DNA of 52,842 bases, taken from contig NZ_VDGI01000012.1 in the NCBI RefSeq assembly GCF_006861825.1, forward strand, positions 65,191 through 118,032, written 5' to 3'. Source of the DNA: Psychrobacillus vulpis. GTDB taxonomy: Bacteria > Bacillota > Bacilli > Bacillales_A > Planococcaceae. Under the pieces are notes generated by a model, which saw only the letters and a program-made list of their open reading frames with translations, made no database searches and had not been told where the DNA came from. Positions 1-9,890 of the stretch are shown here, piece after piece (positions within the stretch are counted from its first letter, which is position 1; each line of letters starts with the position of its first letter). The position numbers were made by a program, and so were the translations under genes.

Positions 1-304
1 AGTGCATACGCTTACCCGGGGAGGTCTGATGGAAACGTGAAGTGCCCTTCATAACCTACTTAATGATAAGTAGCTGAACCATCAGAAGTCAGCCGAGGTC
101 ATAGTACCAATGGATCTAGAGCTATTGGGAAGGACTGAGCAATTGAGAGAGAATAGCCCTTGGCATTCAGTTGATTACAATGAACACAGAAAACGTACTA
201 CCTCACTGGAAGAAGGAAGCGGTGAATCCCGTGTGGAGCTTCTCGGAGGGTGGAGTGACAACTGGTATAAGAAGACAAGCTATTCAAGGAAGGAAGAACT
301 AACG

Positions 305-1567
305 ATGCTGTTGAATCAAATCCTGTCACGGGAGAATTTACTCCAAGCACTGAGACGTGTAGAAAAGAATAAAGGAAGCCATGGCGTCGATAAGATGCCC
401 GTACAAACCTTACGTCAGCACATGAAAGACAATTGGCTATCCATCAAAGAGCAGTTACTCGAGGGAACTTACGAACCGCAGCCAGTTCGCAGAATTGAAA
501 TCCCAAAACCTGACGGCGGCGTGCGTCTACTAGGTATCCCAACTGTGACAGACCGTTTGATTCAACAAGCCATTGCACAAGTGTTATCAAGACTTTATGA
601 CCCAACCTTTTCGGAGCACAGTTATGGCTTTCGACCAAATCGGAGTGCCCATGATGCAGTTCGAAAAGCCAAAGGGTATATAAAAGAAGGATATCGCTGG
701 ATAATTGATATGGACTTAGAGAAATTCTTTGATAAGGTGAACCATGATAGACTTACGAGCACACTAGCGAAAAGAATCAACGATAAACCACTACTCAAGT
801 TAATTCGAAAATACCTACAATCAGGTGTTTTAATCAATGGGATTGTACTAGACATAAACGAAGGAACACCACAAGGTGGTCCCCTTAGCCCTCTATTATC
901 AAATATCGTGCTAGATGAACTAGATAAAGAACTAGAACAGAGAGGTCACAGGTTTGTCCGTTATGCGGACGATTGTAATATTTATGTGAAATCTAAACGT
1001 TCGGGCGAACGTGTCATGGAAAGTGTCCAAACATTCATTGAAAGAAAACTTCGATTGAAGGTAAATAAAAAGAAATCCGCCGTGGACCGTCCTTGGAAAC
1101 GTAAATTTTTGGGATTTAGTTATACTTCTAATAAAGAGCCAAAGGTTCGTATCGCAAAAGAGAGTTTACAACGAATGAAGAAGAAAATCCGAGAAATCAC
1201 CTCCAGGAAGAAACCGTATCCAATGGAATATCGCATTGAACAACTAAATCGTTATTTAATTGGTTGGTGTGGTTATTTTGCGTTAGCGGACACGAAATTA
1301 ATTTTCGGAGAAATAGATGGTTGGATTCGCAGAAGACTTCGTATGTGTCTATGGAAGAATTGGAAGAAACCCAGAACCAAAGTGAGAAATCTCATCCGAT
1401 TAGGTATTCCAGATGGAAAAGCATTTGAATGGGGAAATACTCGCAAAGGTTATTGGAGAATCTCCAATAGTCCAATATTAAGCAGAGCCCTTAACAACTC
1501 CTACTGGAGTAACCAAGGGTTCAAAAGTCTGCAAGCTCGTTATGAAATCTTGCGTTATTCATCTTAA
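305..1567 (+). CDS. ltrA: Group II intron reverse transcriptase/maturase (LtrA type)
   Basis: Multifunctional intron-encoded protein: reverse transcriptase for retrohoming and maturase for splicing its host RNA. The RT core carries the catalytic YADD box (FVRYADDCN) after the QGGPLSPLL segment. The C-terminal maturase (GIIM/domain X) region follows from FLGFSY to the end. No HNH endonuclease domain is visible. I place the start at ATG 305 (MLLNQILSRENL, about 420 aa) after AAGGAAG, because family members begin this way. The frame stays open upstream to ATG 110, but that 65-codon stretch looks like intron RNA rather than protein. The coding region appears intact, so the intron may be active if its 5' part outside the window is intact. 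Confidence 0.9.
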   Translation: MLLNQILSRENLLQALRRVEKNKGSHGVDKMPVQTLRQHMKDNWLSIKEQLLEGTYEPQPVRRIEIPKPDGGVRLLGIPTVTDRLIQQAIAQVLSRLYDPTFSEHSYGFRPNRSAHDAVRKAKGYIKEGYRWIIDMDLEKFFDKVNHDRLTSTLAKRINDKPLLKLIRKYLQSGVLINGIVLDINEGTPQGGPLSPLLSNIVLDELDKELEQRGHRFVRYADDCNIYVKSKRSGERVMESVQTFIERKLRLKVNKKKSAVDRPWKRKFLGFSYTSNKEPKVRIAKESLQRMKKKIREITSRKKPYPMEYRIEQLNRYLIGWCGYFALADTKLIFGEIDGWIRRRLRMCLWKNWKKPRTKVRNLIRLGIPDGKAFEWGNTRKGYWRISNSPILSRALNNSYWSNQGFKSLQARYEILRYSS

Positions 1568-1569
1568 TT

Positions 1570-1641
1570 GAACCGCCGTATACGGAACCGTGCGTACGGT
1601 GGTGTGAGAGGACGGGAGTTAATCACTCCCTCCTACTCGAT
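1570..1641 (+). ncRNA. Group II intron domains V and VI
   Basis: Three bases after the maturase stop, ACCGCCGTA pairs with TACGGTGGT (one G.U) around a short upper stem. The two-base CG bulge is typical of catalytic domain V. A second hairpin follows, with GGGAGT pairing to ACTCCC and an unpaired A on the 3' side, as expected for the branch-point domain VI. The element ends at CTACTCGAT. Base pairing was read by eye. Confidence 0.75.
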
Positions 1642-1659
1642 TGGTCTTTATTTTACTGG

Positions 1660-2420
1660 CTTGTAGAAGATCCGCTCGACTTCTATGGGAAAAGCGAGAC
1701 AGCCGAGACCCAACGGAGAGTAGCGAGGACACTGAAAAACTGTCTATTTTTAAGATAAATACTTTTTCATTTCTAGAAAGTCGTTGAAAAAGGCGACACT
1801 CCTGCGGGAATAGCGTTAGTCGAAGACCCCGCAGCGAAGCGAGGAGGCCGCTGAAAAACTCAAAATTATTATTTTTATAGGAACTATTTGCTGTATATCA
1901 TTTGAATTTAGCGCGACGCATGAGACTCCTGCGGGAAAGCGAGACAGACGAGACCCCGCACGAAGCAGAGCGAAGGAGGAGGCTCGTCGCTCGCCCGCGG
2001 AAAGCGAATGCCAAAGCACTAAATTCTCTTAGGACTATTTGATAGATAATTTATTTGAATGACACTTTTTCAGTGCCCTCGAAGCGAGGAGGCTGAGGAA
2101 ACGCCCGCGGAAAGGGAGGCCACTGAAAAAGTCACTTTTTTTCAAAAAATAAAAACGAAATCCCATAATTCCTTCACTTTTTAGGGTGTTTATGGGGACG
2201 TCATGCCAATTTTGATACAAATATACTTCTCAAGTGGTGACTTTATTTTCTGAATTTTTGTTTTTCAGTGGCCTCCGGAAAGGGAGCCGTTTCAACGATT
2301 TTCTTATTTATTGAAATATGGGCAACCTTATTCCGCAACGTCGAATTATAAGGACTTTTTCACTGCCCTCAGAATAGCGACGAATTGCCTCGGCTTTCGC
2401 CGGCGGAATGCGAGTAGTAA
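1660..2420. repeat. Cluster of degenerate Bacillaceae intergenic repeats
   Basis: About 750 bases without a credible gene. GC-rich, hairpin-prone fragments share modules such as ACTCCTGCGGGAAAGCGAG, GAGACCCCGCA, CCCGCGGAAAG and CTTTTTCAGTG(G/C)CCTC. Modules are seen near 1690-1740, 1787-1860, 1915-2020, 2060-2140, 2261-2313 and 2355-2410, in both orientations and separated by AT-rich DNA. Bases 2261-2313 match 52717-52769 exactly in inverted orientation. Open frames here are products of the repeats and lack ribosome-binding sites. Confidence 0.8.
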
Positions 2421-2610
2421 GTTCGAAAAACTTGATCTATGCGATATAAAAATAAAAGACTATAAAACAACTCATTTCTTCAGTTTGACTACAGACTTAA
2501 ATTGCCAATCTACGATGGCTCTTTTTTTTATTTTCTTCTTTCAATTACGCAATCTAAAGAGAAATATGCTATTATAGTTTAGATAGTTACATTTAAAGGA
2601 GAACTAAAAA

Positions 2611-2988
2611 ATGAAACGAAGAAAAGCAAGAGAACTAGCACTGCAAGCACTATTCCAGTTAGACAATCATGAAATTTCCATAGAGGAAGCAATTGGTCAT
2701 GTGACAGAAGAACAAGATGCATTTTTAACTCAGCTAGTTAGTGGAACAATTGAACACAAAGAAAAAATTGATTCTTCGTTAACAGAAAAGTTAGAGAACT
2801 GGTCACTTTCAAGACTACCTAAAATCGAGCGGACAGTACTTCGCATAGCGGTTTATGAGCTATTATTTACAGAAGAAACTCCAGCAAAAGTAGTTATTAA
2901 CGAAGCACTAGAAATTTGTAAAGTTTTCGGCGATGAAAAGTCTAGCCGTTTTGTTAATGGAGTTTTATCCAAATATACAGATCAATAA
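2611..2988 (+). CDS. nusB: Transcription antitermination factor NusB
   Basis: Small all-helical RNA-binding protein that, with NusE (S10), binds boxA RNA and supports processive rRNA transcription. The 125 aa match the family length. The arginine-rich start ([17 protein letters not shown]) and the [17 protein letters not shown] segment are typical. ATG 2611 follows AAAGGAG at good spacing. The gene opens the conserved nusB-folD-xseAB-ispA-dxs run. The asp23-family gene usually found upstream is replaced on this side by repeats and a group II intron, so nusB probably has its own promoter just upstream; TATTAT at 2570-2575 is a candidate -10 box. Confidence 0.95.
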   Translation: MKRRKARELALQALFQLDNHEISIEEAIGHVTEEQDAFLTQLVSGTIEHKEKIDSSLTEKLENWSLSRLPKIERTVLRIAVYELLFTEETPAKVVINEALEICKVFGDEKSSRFVNGVLSKYTDQ

Positions 2989-3014
2989 TGTATCGAAATG
3001 AAGGAGCGTTTATC

Positions 3015-3869
3015 GTGACGAATAGTATTATCGATGGCAAACAGATTGCAGCGCAAGTTACAGAAAAAGTAAAAAAAAGAGTAGAAGATTTAAAAGCAAA
3101 AGGTGTAACACCTGGTTTAGCAGTAGTCTTAGTTGGAAATAATGCTGCCTCTCAAACATATGTAAACAATAAAACAAAGACTTGTGAAAAGTTAGGAATG
3201 TATTCCGTTCTTATTGAATTAGATGAGCAAGTTTCGGAAGAAGAGCTTTTACATAAAGTAGAACAATTGAATAATGATGATAAAATTCATGGCATTTTAG
3301 TTCAATTACCTTTACCAAAACAAATTGATGAAGATCGTGTAATCGCAGCAATCTCTCCTAAGAAAGATGTGGATGGTTTTCATCCAGAAAGCGTTGGTAA
3401 AATGATGATTGGTCAACAAACATTTTTACCTTGCACTCCATTTGGAGTATTAAAATTATTGGAGTACAGTGGAGTTGATGTTGCAGGCAAACACGCTGTT
3501 ATTATTGGAAGAAGTAATATTGTAGGGAAACCTATGGGACAACTTTTACTTCAAAAAGATGCAACTGTTACGTATTGTCACTCTAGAACAAAGGATTTAC
3601 ATGCATTTACGAAACAAGCGGATATTTTAGTCGTAGCTACAGGTCGTGCAAAAATGATCGATGGAAGTTATATTAAAGAAGGCGCTGTTGTCATTGATGT
3701 AGGGATTAACCGTGATGAAAATAACAAGTTATGTGGCGACGTAGACTTTGCTTCTGCTCAAGAAGTTGCCTCTAAAATTACACCTGTTCCAGGTGGTGTA
3801 GGTCCAATGACGATTGCTATGTTAATGGAAAATACATGTTTAGCGGCAGAAATTACTCTAAACAATTAA
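3015..3869 (+). CDS. folD: Methylenetetrahydrofolate dehydrogenase/cyclohydrolase FolD
   Basis: Cytosolic bifunctional enzyme interconverting 5,10-methylene-THF, 5,10-methenyl-THF and 10-formyl-THF. Visible signatures are the catalytic Tyr/Lys region [14 protein letters not shown] (about residues 48-61), [14 protein letters not shown], the NADP-site [10 protein letters not shown] and [10 protein letters not shown] near the C-terminus. About 284 aa, the usual size. GTG 3015 is chosen because AAGGAG at 3001-3006 lies 8 bases upstream. The in-frame ATG at 2988 overlaps the nusB stop and lacks a ribosome-binding site. A terminator follows at 3880-3907. Confidence 0.96.
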   Translation: MTNSIIDGKQIAAQVTEKVKKRVEDLKAKGVTPGLAVVLVGNNAASQTYVNNKTKTCEKLGMYSVLIELDEQVSEEELLHKVEQLNNDDKIHGILVQLPLPKQIDEDRVIAAISPKKDVDGFHPESVGKMMIGQQTFLPCTPFGVLKLLEYSGVDVAGKHAVIIGRSNIVGKPMGQLLLQKDATVTYCHSRTKDLHAFTKQADILVVATGRAKMIDGSYIKEGAVVIDVGINRDENNKLCGDVDFASAQEVASKITPVPGGVGPMTIAMLMENTCLAAEITLNN

Positions 3870-3879
3870 TCGAAGTAGG

Positions 3880-3907
3880 GCTGTTTTTCTATGGAGAAAC
3901 AGCTTTT
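3880..3907 (+). terminator. Rho-independent terminator after folD
   Basis: GCTGTTTTTC pairs with GAGAAACAGC around a TATG loop, followed by TTTT. It lies 10 bases after the folD stop, so xseA may be transcribed partly by readthrough or from its own promoter. Confidence 0.75.
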
Positions 3908-3910
3908 ACA

Positions 3911-3929
3911 TTGTCAACAGTCTGAGGAG
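3911..3929 (+). repeat. Right-end fragment of the MITE-like repeat supplying the xseA RBS
   Basis: TTGTCAACAGTCTGAGG matches the right terminus of the repeat copies ending at 16873 and 20829. As in those copies it sits beside a terminator hairpin (3880-3907). The last bases, GAGGAG at 3924-3929, form the ribosome-binding site for xseA (GTG at 3938). Confidence 0.55.
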
Positions 3930-3937
3930 TTGTTTTC

Positions 3938-5290
3938 GTGACATCACATACATACTTAACTGTCAAAGCACTAACTAAATACATAAAAAGAAAATTCGAT
4001 GCGGATACTCATCTACGTGATGTGTACGTGAAAGGCGAACTTTCAAACGTAAAAGTCCATTCTAGTGGACACATTTATTTTACTTTGAAAGACGACGCTG
4101 CACGACTGACTTCCGTCATGTTTGCGATGAATGCTCGAACGCTCAAGTTTACCCCAGAAAGTGGTATGAATGTACTTGTTCGAGGAGACATTAACGTGTT
4201 TGAAGCGTCTGGGCAATACCAACTATACGCTTCAAGCATCCAACCTGATGGTATTGGGGAACTCTTCTTAGCATTTGAACAATTAAAAAAGAAATTAGAG
4301 CAAGAAGGACTGTTTCATCCAAGTAGGAAAAAAAGTATACCGACTTTTCCTAAAAAAATTGGTGTAATCACATCTAAAACTGGTGCCGCAATTCGAGATG
4401 TATTAACTACATTAGAACGTAGATATCCTATTAGTGAAGTAGTTGTGTTCCCAAGCATTGTACAAGGACCGCAAGCCGCACCATCAATTACAAAATCGAT
4501 TGAACAAGCAAATCGCTTAGGTACGATTGATGTACTCATAGTAGGTCGTGGTGGAGGATCTATTGAAGATTTATGGGCATTTAATGAAGAACAAGTAGCT
4601 CGAGCAATTGCTAATAGTCATATACCTATTATAAGTGCTGTCGGTCATGAGACGGATACAACTATTGCTGATTTTGTAGCCGATCTACGTGCCCCAACAC
4701 CAACTGCAGCAGCAGAAATGGCTGTTCCTAGTAAAGAAAATCTCTTGAAAAATATTTTAGCGTATCAATCTGCGTGTTTGAACTTTGTATCAAAAAAGCT
4801 AGTAGATGAGAAAAATAGACATAAACGAGCAATTGAATCGCCTGTTCTTTCAACACCTGAAAAGCTATATCGTCCCTTTATCGAAAGGTATATACGTGCG
4901 GAGCAGCAGCTTCAACGAGAAACAAATCGAATATACCGGGAAAAAGAACGTAATTTCTCACAAATACAAAATAGAATTTTTCAGCTTTCACCGAAAAAAT
5001 TAATTGATCAGCACGATAAATCGCTACAAACGATAACTAAACAATTGAACCATGTTGCATTATCTACTTTTGAAAAACATCGCCAACATTTCATCGGTTC
5101 TATTCGAACTTTAGAAGCATTAAACCCATTAAAAATAATGGACCGAGGATATAGTATTACGTATAAAGAGGGCAAGCTAGTTAAAACTGTGGAAAATGTA
5201 CAAAAAGGCGATACCATATATGTTACACTCCCGGATGGTCGTATCGAAGCTACGGTTCAACAAACAGTAGTAAAAGAGAAAGGGGACTAA
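3938..5290 (+). CDS. xseA: Exodeoxyribonuclease VII large subunit
   Basis: Catalytic subunit of exonuclease VII, which degrades single-stranded DNA in both directions to acid-soluble oligonucleotides. An N-terminal OB-fold (about residues 5-105, with YVKGELSNVKVHSSGHIYF) is followed by the catalytic domain with GRGGGSIEDLWAFNEE and VGHETDTTIADFVADLRAPTP. A long helical region then leads to a C-terminal segment ending in MDRGYSI...DGRIEATV. 450 aa is normal. GTG 3938 follows GAGGAG with 8 bases of spacing. Five bases separate it from xseB, so the two subunits are co-transcribed. Confidence 0.96.
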   Translation: MTSHTYLTVKALTKYIKRKFDADTHLRDVYVKGELSNVKVHSSGHIYFTLKDDAARLTSVMFAMNARTLKFTPESGMNVLVRGDINVFEASGQYQLYASSIQPDGIGELFLAFEQLKKKLEQEGLFHPSRKKSIPTFPKKIGVITSKTGAAIRDVLTTLERRYPISEVVVFPSIVQGPQAAPSITKSIEQANRLGTIDVLIVGRGGGSIEDLWAFNEEQVARAIANSHIPIISAVGHETDTTIADFVADLRAPTPTAAAEMAVPSKENLLKNILAYQSACLNFVSKKLVDEKNRHKRAIESPVLSTPEKLYRPFIERYIRAEQQLQRETNRIYREKERNFSQIQNRIFQLSPKKLIDQHDKSLQTITKQLNHVALSTFEKHRQHFIGSIRTLEALNPLKIMDRGYSITYKEGKLVKTVENVQKGDTIYVTLPDGRIEATVQQTVVKEKGD

Positions 5291-5295
5291 TTTTA

Positions 5296-5517
5296 ATGGC
5301 TAAAAAAGAAATTCCATTTGATGAGGCAATGCAACATTTGGAAAACATCGTTCGCCAATTGGAACAAGGCGATGTACCACTCGAGAATGCAATTGAACTT
5401 TACCAAAAAGGAATGGAGCTCTCCAAGCTCTGCAGTGAAAAGTTACAAAATGCAGAAAAGCAACTCGTCTCTTTCATGGGTGAAAATACAGAAGAAGCTG
5501 GTAATACAAATGAGTAA
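5296..5517 (+). CDS. xseB: Exodeoxyribonuclease VII small subunit
   Basis: 73-residue helical subunit that binds several copies per XseA in exonuclease VII. The core IPFDEAMQHLENIVRQLEQG followed by LENAIELYQKGMEL is the family signature, with an acidic tail. ATG 5296 follows AAAGGGGA. Its 3' end overlaps the start of ispA by 8 bases, implying translational coupling. A longer frame overlapping the gene in another register is a shadow joined to ispA. Confidence 0.95.
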   Translation: MAKKEIPFDEAMQHLENIVRQLEQGDVPLENAIELYQKGMELSKLCSEKLQNAEKQLVSFMGENTEEAGNTNE

Positions 5518-6394
5518 TTTACTAACATCATTTATCCAAACCAATCAACCAAGCATTGAACAGCAAATGGATGTAATTATTAAAGAAATTAAAGCTCCTG
5601 TTCAGTTAAAGGAAGCGATGGCCTATTCTCTACTAGCAGGTGGTAAAAGAATTAGACCACTATATACATTAGCAGTTTTAGAAGAACTTCAAGTTAAAAA
5701 TGAAGATGCTATCTCTGTTGCAAGTACAATTGAAATGATTCATACGTACTCACTTATTCATGATGATCTTCCAAGTATGGATGATGATGATCTTCGTAGA
5801 GGGAAACCAACCAATCATGTAGTTTTTGGTGAAGCGCTTGCAATTCTAGCAGGCGATGCATTAGTTACGCTAGCTTTAGGCATCATTGCTCGATTAGAAA
5901 ATCTTACAGCAGATCAAAAAATATTACTAATCGACAAGCTTAGTTATGCAGCGGGAGCCGAAGGAATGGTCGGTGGACAAGTATTAGATATATTAGGCGA
6001 AGGTAAATCTTTAACATTAGAACAGTTGGAAGAAGTTCATGTGAATAAAACTGGCGCACTTCTTTCATATAGCATTTTAGCTGGAGGAATTATTGCGAAA
6101 GCATCTGAAGATGTGATGAATGCTTTACAAAAGTATGCATTTCATATAGGATTAGCTTTTCAAATACAAGATGATATTTTGGATATTGAAGGAACTTCCG
6201 AGCAATTAGGAAAAACTGCTGGAAAAGATGTATTAAGCGAAAAAAATACATACCCTTCTATTTTAACGTTAGAAGGAGCGAAAGAGCAGCTTCAAAAACA
6301 GTATGATCTTGCAATTGAAGCATTAAAGGTAGTTAATTTACACGAAGGTCTTTTAGTAGAAATAGCAAATTATATTACGAAAAGAACGAAATAA
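5510..6394 (+). CDS. ispA: Farnesyl diphosphate synthase (polyprenyl synthetase)
   Basis: Condenses IPP with DMAPP/GPP to give farnesyl diphosphate for undecaprenyl, menaquinone and heptaprenyl lipids. It has the first aspartate-rich motif in [16 protein letters not shown] (about residues 83-98), GGKRIRP near the N-terminus, GGQVLDI, and the second motif FQIQDDILD. 294 aa from ATG 5510, which overlaps the xseB stop. The frame is open further upstream inside xseB, but that part is not homologous protein. It sits directly before dxs, giving a small isoprenoid pair. Confidence 0.95.
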   Translation: MSNLLTSFIQTNQPSIEQQMDVIIKEIKAPVQLKEAMAYSLLAGGKRIRPLYTLAVLEELQVKNEDAISVASTIEMIHTYSLIHDDLPSMDDDDLRRGKPTNHVVFGEALAILAGDALVTLALGIIARLENLTADQKILLIDKLSYAAGAEGMVGGQVLDILGEGKSLTLEQLEEVHVNKTGALLSYSILAGGIIAKASEDVMNALQKYAFHIGLAFQIQDDILDIEGTSEQLGKTAGKDVLSEKNTYPSILTLEGAKEQLQKQYDLAIEALKVVNLHEGLLVEIANYITKRTK

Positions 6395-6483
6395 TAGCGA
6401 ATAATTTTGTTTTAAGACAGTTTATTGTTATGATATTAACTAGTGAATTACTAAGGAAATCTAAAAGAAGGTGTGTGATGGCA

Positions 6484-8379
6484 ATGGATTTAACGTCAAT
6501 TTCTAGCCCATCCTTTTTAAAAAGTTTAGATAATGAACAATTAAAGGAATTAAGTGAAGATATTCGATCGTTTTTAATAGAAAAATTATCTGTTACAGGG
6601 GGACATATCGGCCCAAATCTAGGAGTAGTAGAACTAACAATTGCACTTCATCGTGCATTTAATAGTCCTGCTGATAAATTCCTATGGGACGTTGGACATC
6701 AAGCTTATGTGCATAAAATTTTAACTGGTAGAGCAGATCAATTTGATACTTTGCGTCAGTTCAAAGGATTATGTGGTTTCCCAAAAAGAATTGAGAGTGA
6801 GCATGACGTCTGGGAAGCTGGACATAGCTCTACGTCTTTATCTGCTGCTATGGGAATGGCAAAAGCAAGAGATATTCAAAAGAAATCAAACTATGTTATT
6901 CCAATAATCGGTGATGGTGCACTTACAGGTGGTATGGCATTAGAAGCATTGAATCATATTGGTCATGAAAAAACGGACATGATTGTTATTTTAAATGATA
7001 ACGAAATGTCAATTGCACCAAACGTTGGAGCACTTCATAATGTATTAGGAAAATTACGTACACACGGCAAATACAATAAAGCAAAAGATGATTTAGAGTA
7101 CTTATTGAAAAAAATTCCTGCTGTAGGTGGAAAGCTTGCGAGTACAGCTGAGCGAGTGAAGGATAGCTTAAAGTATTTGCTTGTTTCAGGAGTCTTTTTT
7201 GAAGAATTAGGTTTTACGTATTTAGGTCCAATAGATGGGCATAATTTTGAAGCTTTAGAAGAAAATCTACAATATGCGAAAAAAATGAAAGGTCCGGTCC
7301 TTCTTCATGTCATCACGAAAAAAGGAAGAGGATATACTCCAGCTGAAGAAGATAAAATCGGAACTTGGCATGGTACAGGGCCATATAAAATGGAGACTGG
7401 AGATTTTGTGAAATCTTCTTCGAAAGCACCATCTTGGAGTGGCTTAATTGCAGAAACTGCAAGAAGAATAGCGAGAGAAGATGAACGTATCGTAGCAATT
7501 ACTCCTGCAATGCCTGTAGGCTCCAAACTAGAAGGTTTTGCTTCTGAATTTCCGGATCGAATGTTTGACGTTGGAATAGCCGAACAACATGCAACAACTA
7601 TGGCCGCGGGTCTTGCAGCAGATGGAATGAAACCGTTTCTAGTGATTTATTCTACATTTCTTCAACGCGCTTATGACCAAGTATTACATGACATTTGTCG
7701 TCAAAATCTAAATGTTGTAATTGGAATTGATCGTGCAGGACTAGTTGGAGCAGACGGAGAAACACATCAAGGTGTGTTCGATATTTCATTTTTACGTCAC
7801 TTACCGAATATGGTCATTATGATGCCTAAAGATGAAAATGAAGGTCAACATATGGTCAAAACAGCGTTTGATTATTCCGATGGTCCTATTGCACTTCGAT
7901 ACCCACGTGGTAACGGATTAGGTGTACCAATGGATGCTGAATTGAAATCGATTCCAATTGGTACTTGGGAAGTGCTAAAAGAAGGTAAGAATGCAGCAAT
8001 TATAACTTTCGGTACAACTATTCCAATGGCTATGAAGGCTGCAGATTTGCTTGAACAATCGAATATTTCTGTAGAGGTAATAAATGCTCGTTTCATTAAA
8101 CCACTAGATGAAGAGATGTTACGCTCTTTACAACAGCGTAATATTCCTATTATTACAGTCGAAGAAAGCATTTTGCAAGGTGGATTTGGTAGTGCTGTAT
8201 TAGAATTCTTCAATGAAAATGGATTGCAAGCAAATGTTAAACGTATTGGTATTCCAGATATGTTTATTGAACATGGAGATGTAAATCTATTATTAGATGA
8301 AATTAATGTTACGACTGAAGAAATAGTAAAAGTAGTGGAGAATTCCATTATTCCATCGAACAGGTATATTAAGTCATGA
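6484..8379 (+). CDS. dxs: 1-deoxy-D-xylulose-5-phosphate synthase
   Basis: Thiamine diphosphate enzyme condensing pyruvate and glyceraldehyde 3-phosphate, first step of the MEP isoprenoid pathway. N-terminal TPP-domain motifs are [14 protein letters not shown] [36 protein letters not shown] and NDNEMSI. The transketolase pyrimidine domain has [15 protein letters not shown] and [15 protein letters not shown], and a C-terminal transketolase domain follows. About 631 aa. ATG 6484 is preferred ([19 protein letters not shown] 10 bases upstream) because homologues start here; ATG 6478 is possible. The stop overlaps the tlyA start as ATGA. Confidence 0.96.
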   Translation: MDLTSISSPSFLKSLDNEQLKELSEDIRSFLIEKLSVTGGHIGPNLGVVELTIALHRAFNSPADKFLWDVGHQAYVHKILTGRADQFDTLRQFKGLCGFPKRIESEHDVWEAGHSSTSLSAAMGMAKARDIQKKSNYVIPIIGDGALTGGMALEALNHIGHEKTDMIVILNDNEMSIAPNVGALHNVLGKLRTHGKYNKAKDDLEYLLKKIPAVGGKLASTAERVKDSLKYLLVSGVFFEELGFTYLGPIDGHNFEALEENLQYAKKMKGPVLLHVITKKGRGYTPAEEDKIGTWHGTGPYKMETGDFVKSSSKAPSWSGLIAETARRIAREDERIVAITPAMPVGSKLEGFASEFPDRMFDVGIAEQHATTMAAGLAADGMKPFLVIYSTFLQRAYDQVLHDICRQNLNVVIGIDRAGLVGADGETHQGVFDISFLRHLPNMVIMMPKDENEGQHMVKTAFDYSDGPIALRYPRGNGLGVPMDAELKSIPIGTWEVLKEGKNAAIITFGTTIPMAMKAADLLEQSNISVEVINARFIKPLDEEMLRSLQQRNIPIITVEESILQGGFGSAVLEFFNENGLQANVKRIGIPDMFIEHGDVNLLLDEINVTTEEIVKVVENSIIPSNRYIKS

Positions 8380-9194
8380 CTAAAATACCGAAAGAACGAG
8401 TAGATATCCTGTTAGTTGAACAGGGATTATTTGAAACAAGAGAAAAAGCTAAACGCGCTATTATGGCCGGGCTTGTATATAAAAAAGAAGAACGTATTGA
8501 CAAGCCTGGAGAGAAAATAGAAATTGATTCTATTTTGTCAGTGAAAGGTCAAGTATTGAAATATGTGAGTAGAGGTGGTCTAAAGCTTGAAAAAGCATTA
8601 GACCAATTTAACCTGTCTATCCAAGATAAAATTATGTTAGATATTGGTTCTTCTACAGGTGGTTTTACAGATTGCGGATTACAAAATGGTGTAAAGCATG
8701 CTTATGCACTTGATGTTGGTAGTAATCAATTAGCTTGGAAAATACGCCAAGATTCACGGGTTACAGTGATGGAGAAAACGAATTTTAGATATTCTACGCC
8801 TGCTGATTTCGGCGAAGGATTGCCTTCGTTTGCATCGATAGATGTATCTTTTATTTCATTAAAACTAATTTTCCCAACTTTAAAAACAATCATTGTACCA
8901 AATGGTGATGTTATTGCACTTGTCAAACCGCAGTTTGAAGCAGGGAAAGAGCGTGTCGGAAAAAAAGGTGTCGTACGTGATAAAGATGTTCATGTGGATG
9001 TTTTAAATGAAATAGCCAACTTTGCGGAAAGTCAAAGTTTCCAGTTAAAGAATGCTTCTTATTCACCTATTACTGGGGGAGAAGGAAACATTGAATTCTT
9101 ATTTCATTTAGTGAGTGTAGAAGATGGAACAGTAACTCCACATGATATGGATTTTATTAGCCTTGTCAACGAAGCACACTCGACATTAAAATAA
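8376..9194 (+). CDS. tlyA: TlyA/YqxC family rRNA methyltransferase (hemolysin A-like)
   Basis: Probable 2'-O-ribose rRNA methyltransferase. An N-terminal S4 RNA-binding domain (about residues 6-65, [20 protein letters not shown]) precedes an FtsJ/RrmJ-like Rossmann domain with the SAM loop [15 protein letters not shown] and the catalytic-lysine region [18 protein letters not shown]. 272 aa fits the family. The historical hemolysin name is probably misleading. The start overlaps the dxs stop (ATGA), so expression is coupled to isoprenoid genes. A strong terminator follows. Confidence 0.92.
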   Translation: MTKIPKERVDILLVEQGLFETREKAKRAIMAGLVYKKEERIDKPGEKIEIDSILSVKGQVLKYVSRGGLKLEKALDQFNLSIQDKIMLDIGSSTGGFTDCGLQNGVKHAYALDVGSNQLAWKIRQDSRVTVMEKTNFRYSTPADFGEGLPSFASIDVSFISLKLIFPTLKTIIVPNGDVIALVKPQFEAGKERVGKKGVVRDKDVHVDVLNEIANFAESQSFQLKNASYSPITGGEGNIEFLFHLVSVEDGTVTPHDMDFISLVNEAHSTLK

Positions 9195-9224
9195 CGCGAC
9201 TCCTAAAAAGAGTCGCGTTTTTTC
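9192..9224 (+). terminator. Rho-independent terminator after tlyA
   Basis: AACGCGACTC pairs perfectly with GAGTCGCGTT across a short A-rich loop and runs into six Ts. It ends the xseA-to-tlyA transcript and isolates argR. Confidence 0.9.
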
Positions 9225-9292
9225 TTGTGAGATTTTCGATGAAATGCTATGGTATAAAGTAACTAGTATAAATATACAATGAGGTGACTTGT

Positions 9293-9742
9293 ATGAACAA
9301 GGGACAAAGACATATTAGAATTAGAGATATTATTGCTAATAATGAAATCGAGACACAGGATGATTTAGTTGATTTTTTAAAAAATGCAGGTTATAACGTC
9401 ACTCAAGCAACTGTATCGAGGGATATTAAAGAATTACATTTAGTAAAAGTACCTTTGCCAAATGGTAATTATAAATACAGCTTACCTGCAGATCAACGAT
9501 TTAATCCAACGCAAAAATTACGTCGAGCATTGACAGATGCATTTGTAAGTATTGACGGAGCTAGCCATTTTTTAGTTATGAAAACGTTACCAGGTAATGC
9601 ACATTCTATCGGTTCATTAATTGATTATTTAGATTGGACTGAAATTCTAGGTACAATTTGTGGTGATGATACTTGTTTAATCATCTGTCGTGAGGAATTA
9701 GATTGTGAAGCTGTAAAAAATCGTTTGCTAGAAATGCTCTAA
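9293..9742 (+). CDS. argR: Arginine repressor ArgR/AhrC
   Basis: Hexameric arginine-responsive regulator that represses arginine biosynthesis and activates catabolism. The N-terminal winged helix carries the recognition segment [15 protein letters not shown]. The C-terminal arginine-binding/oligomerisation domain includes [14 protein letters not shown], where the two aspartates contact arginine. 149 aa. ATG 9293 is chosen over GTG 9284, because GAGGTG (9281-9286) is the ribosome-binding site. The upstream GTATA-AA-TATAC dyad (about 9267-9278) is a weak ARG-box-like candidate. Position next to recN is conserved in Bacilli. Confidence 0.95.
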   Translation: MNKGQRHIRIRDIIANNEIETQDDLVDFLKNAGYNVTQATVSRDIKELHLVKVPLPNGNYKYSLPADQRFNPTQKLRRALTDAFVSIDGASHFLVMKTLPGNAHSIGSLIDYLDWTEILGTICGDDTCLIICREELDCEAVKNRLLEML

Positions 9743-9779
9743 CCTACTCACAAATGATTGGTTGGACTGCTGTAAGGTT

Positions 9780-9872
9780 AATGCTTCCGGCGGATGCCAC
9801 AGATTTTTCTAATGGTGTGCTGAACGAAGTTAGTAGTAGAAAAATCTGGGCAGAAATGCCAAGGCGAATTTG
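9780..9872 (+). repeat. Intergenic hairpin repeat between argR and recN
   Basis: The element begins AATGCTTCCGGCGGATGCC and ends GCCAAGGCGAATTTG. Its arms CACAGATTTTTCTA and TAGAAAAATCTG form a long imperfect hairpin. The same head and tail sequences enclose the 24443-24710 element in the bkd operon. It ends immediately before the recN ribosome-binding site. Confidence 0.75.
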
Positions 9873-9890
9873 TTAAAGAGGTGAAAGCTG

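Larger units (their letters stand above)
1..1641 (+). mobile_element. Group II intron, 3' part (5' end outside window)
   Basis: A reverse transcriptase/maturase ORF is embedded in a structured non-coding context. It is followed by a domain V-like hairpin and a domain VI-like hairpin, and the element ends in ...CTACTCGAT at about 1641. The first ~300 bases are non-coding intron RNA leading into the ORF. The intron 5' boundary (normally GUGYG) is not in the window, so length and insertion site cannot be given. Group II introns are self-splicing retroelements that move by reverse transcription into DNA targets. The 3' exon begins near 1642 and runs into a repeat-rich non-coding region, so insertion disrupts no visible gene on this side. 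Confidence 0.85.

Noticed and set aside
110-304. N-terminal extension of the group II maturase
   Set aside because: The frame is open but unlike maturase N-termini; ATG 305 has a ribosome-binding site and the family start sequence.
1816-2577. Open frames of 60-90 codons in the repeat cluster before nusB
   Set aside because: Composition follows the GC-rich repeats, there is no ribosome-binding site and no recognisable protein.
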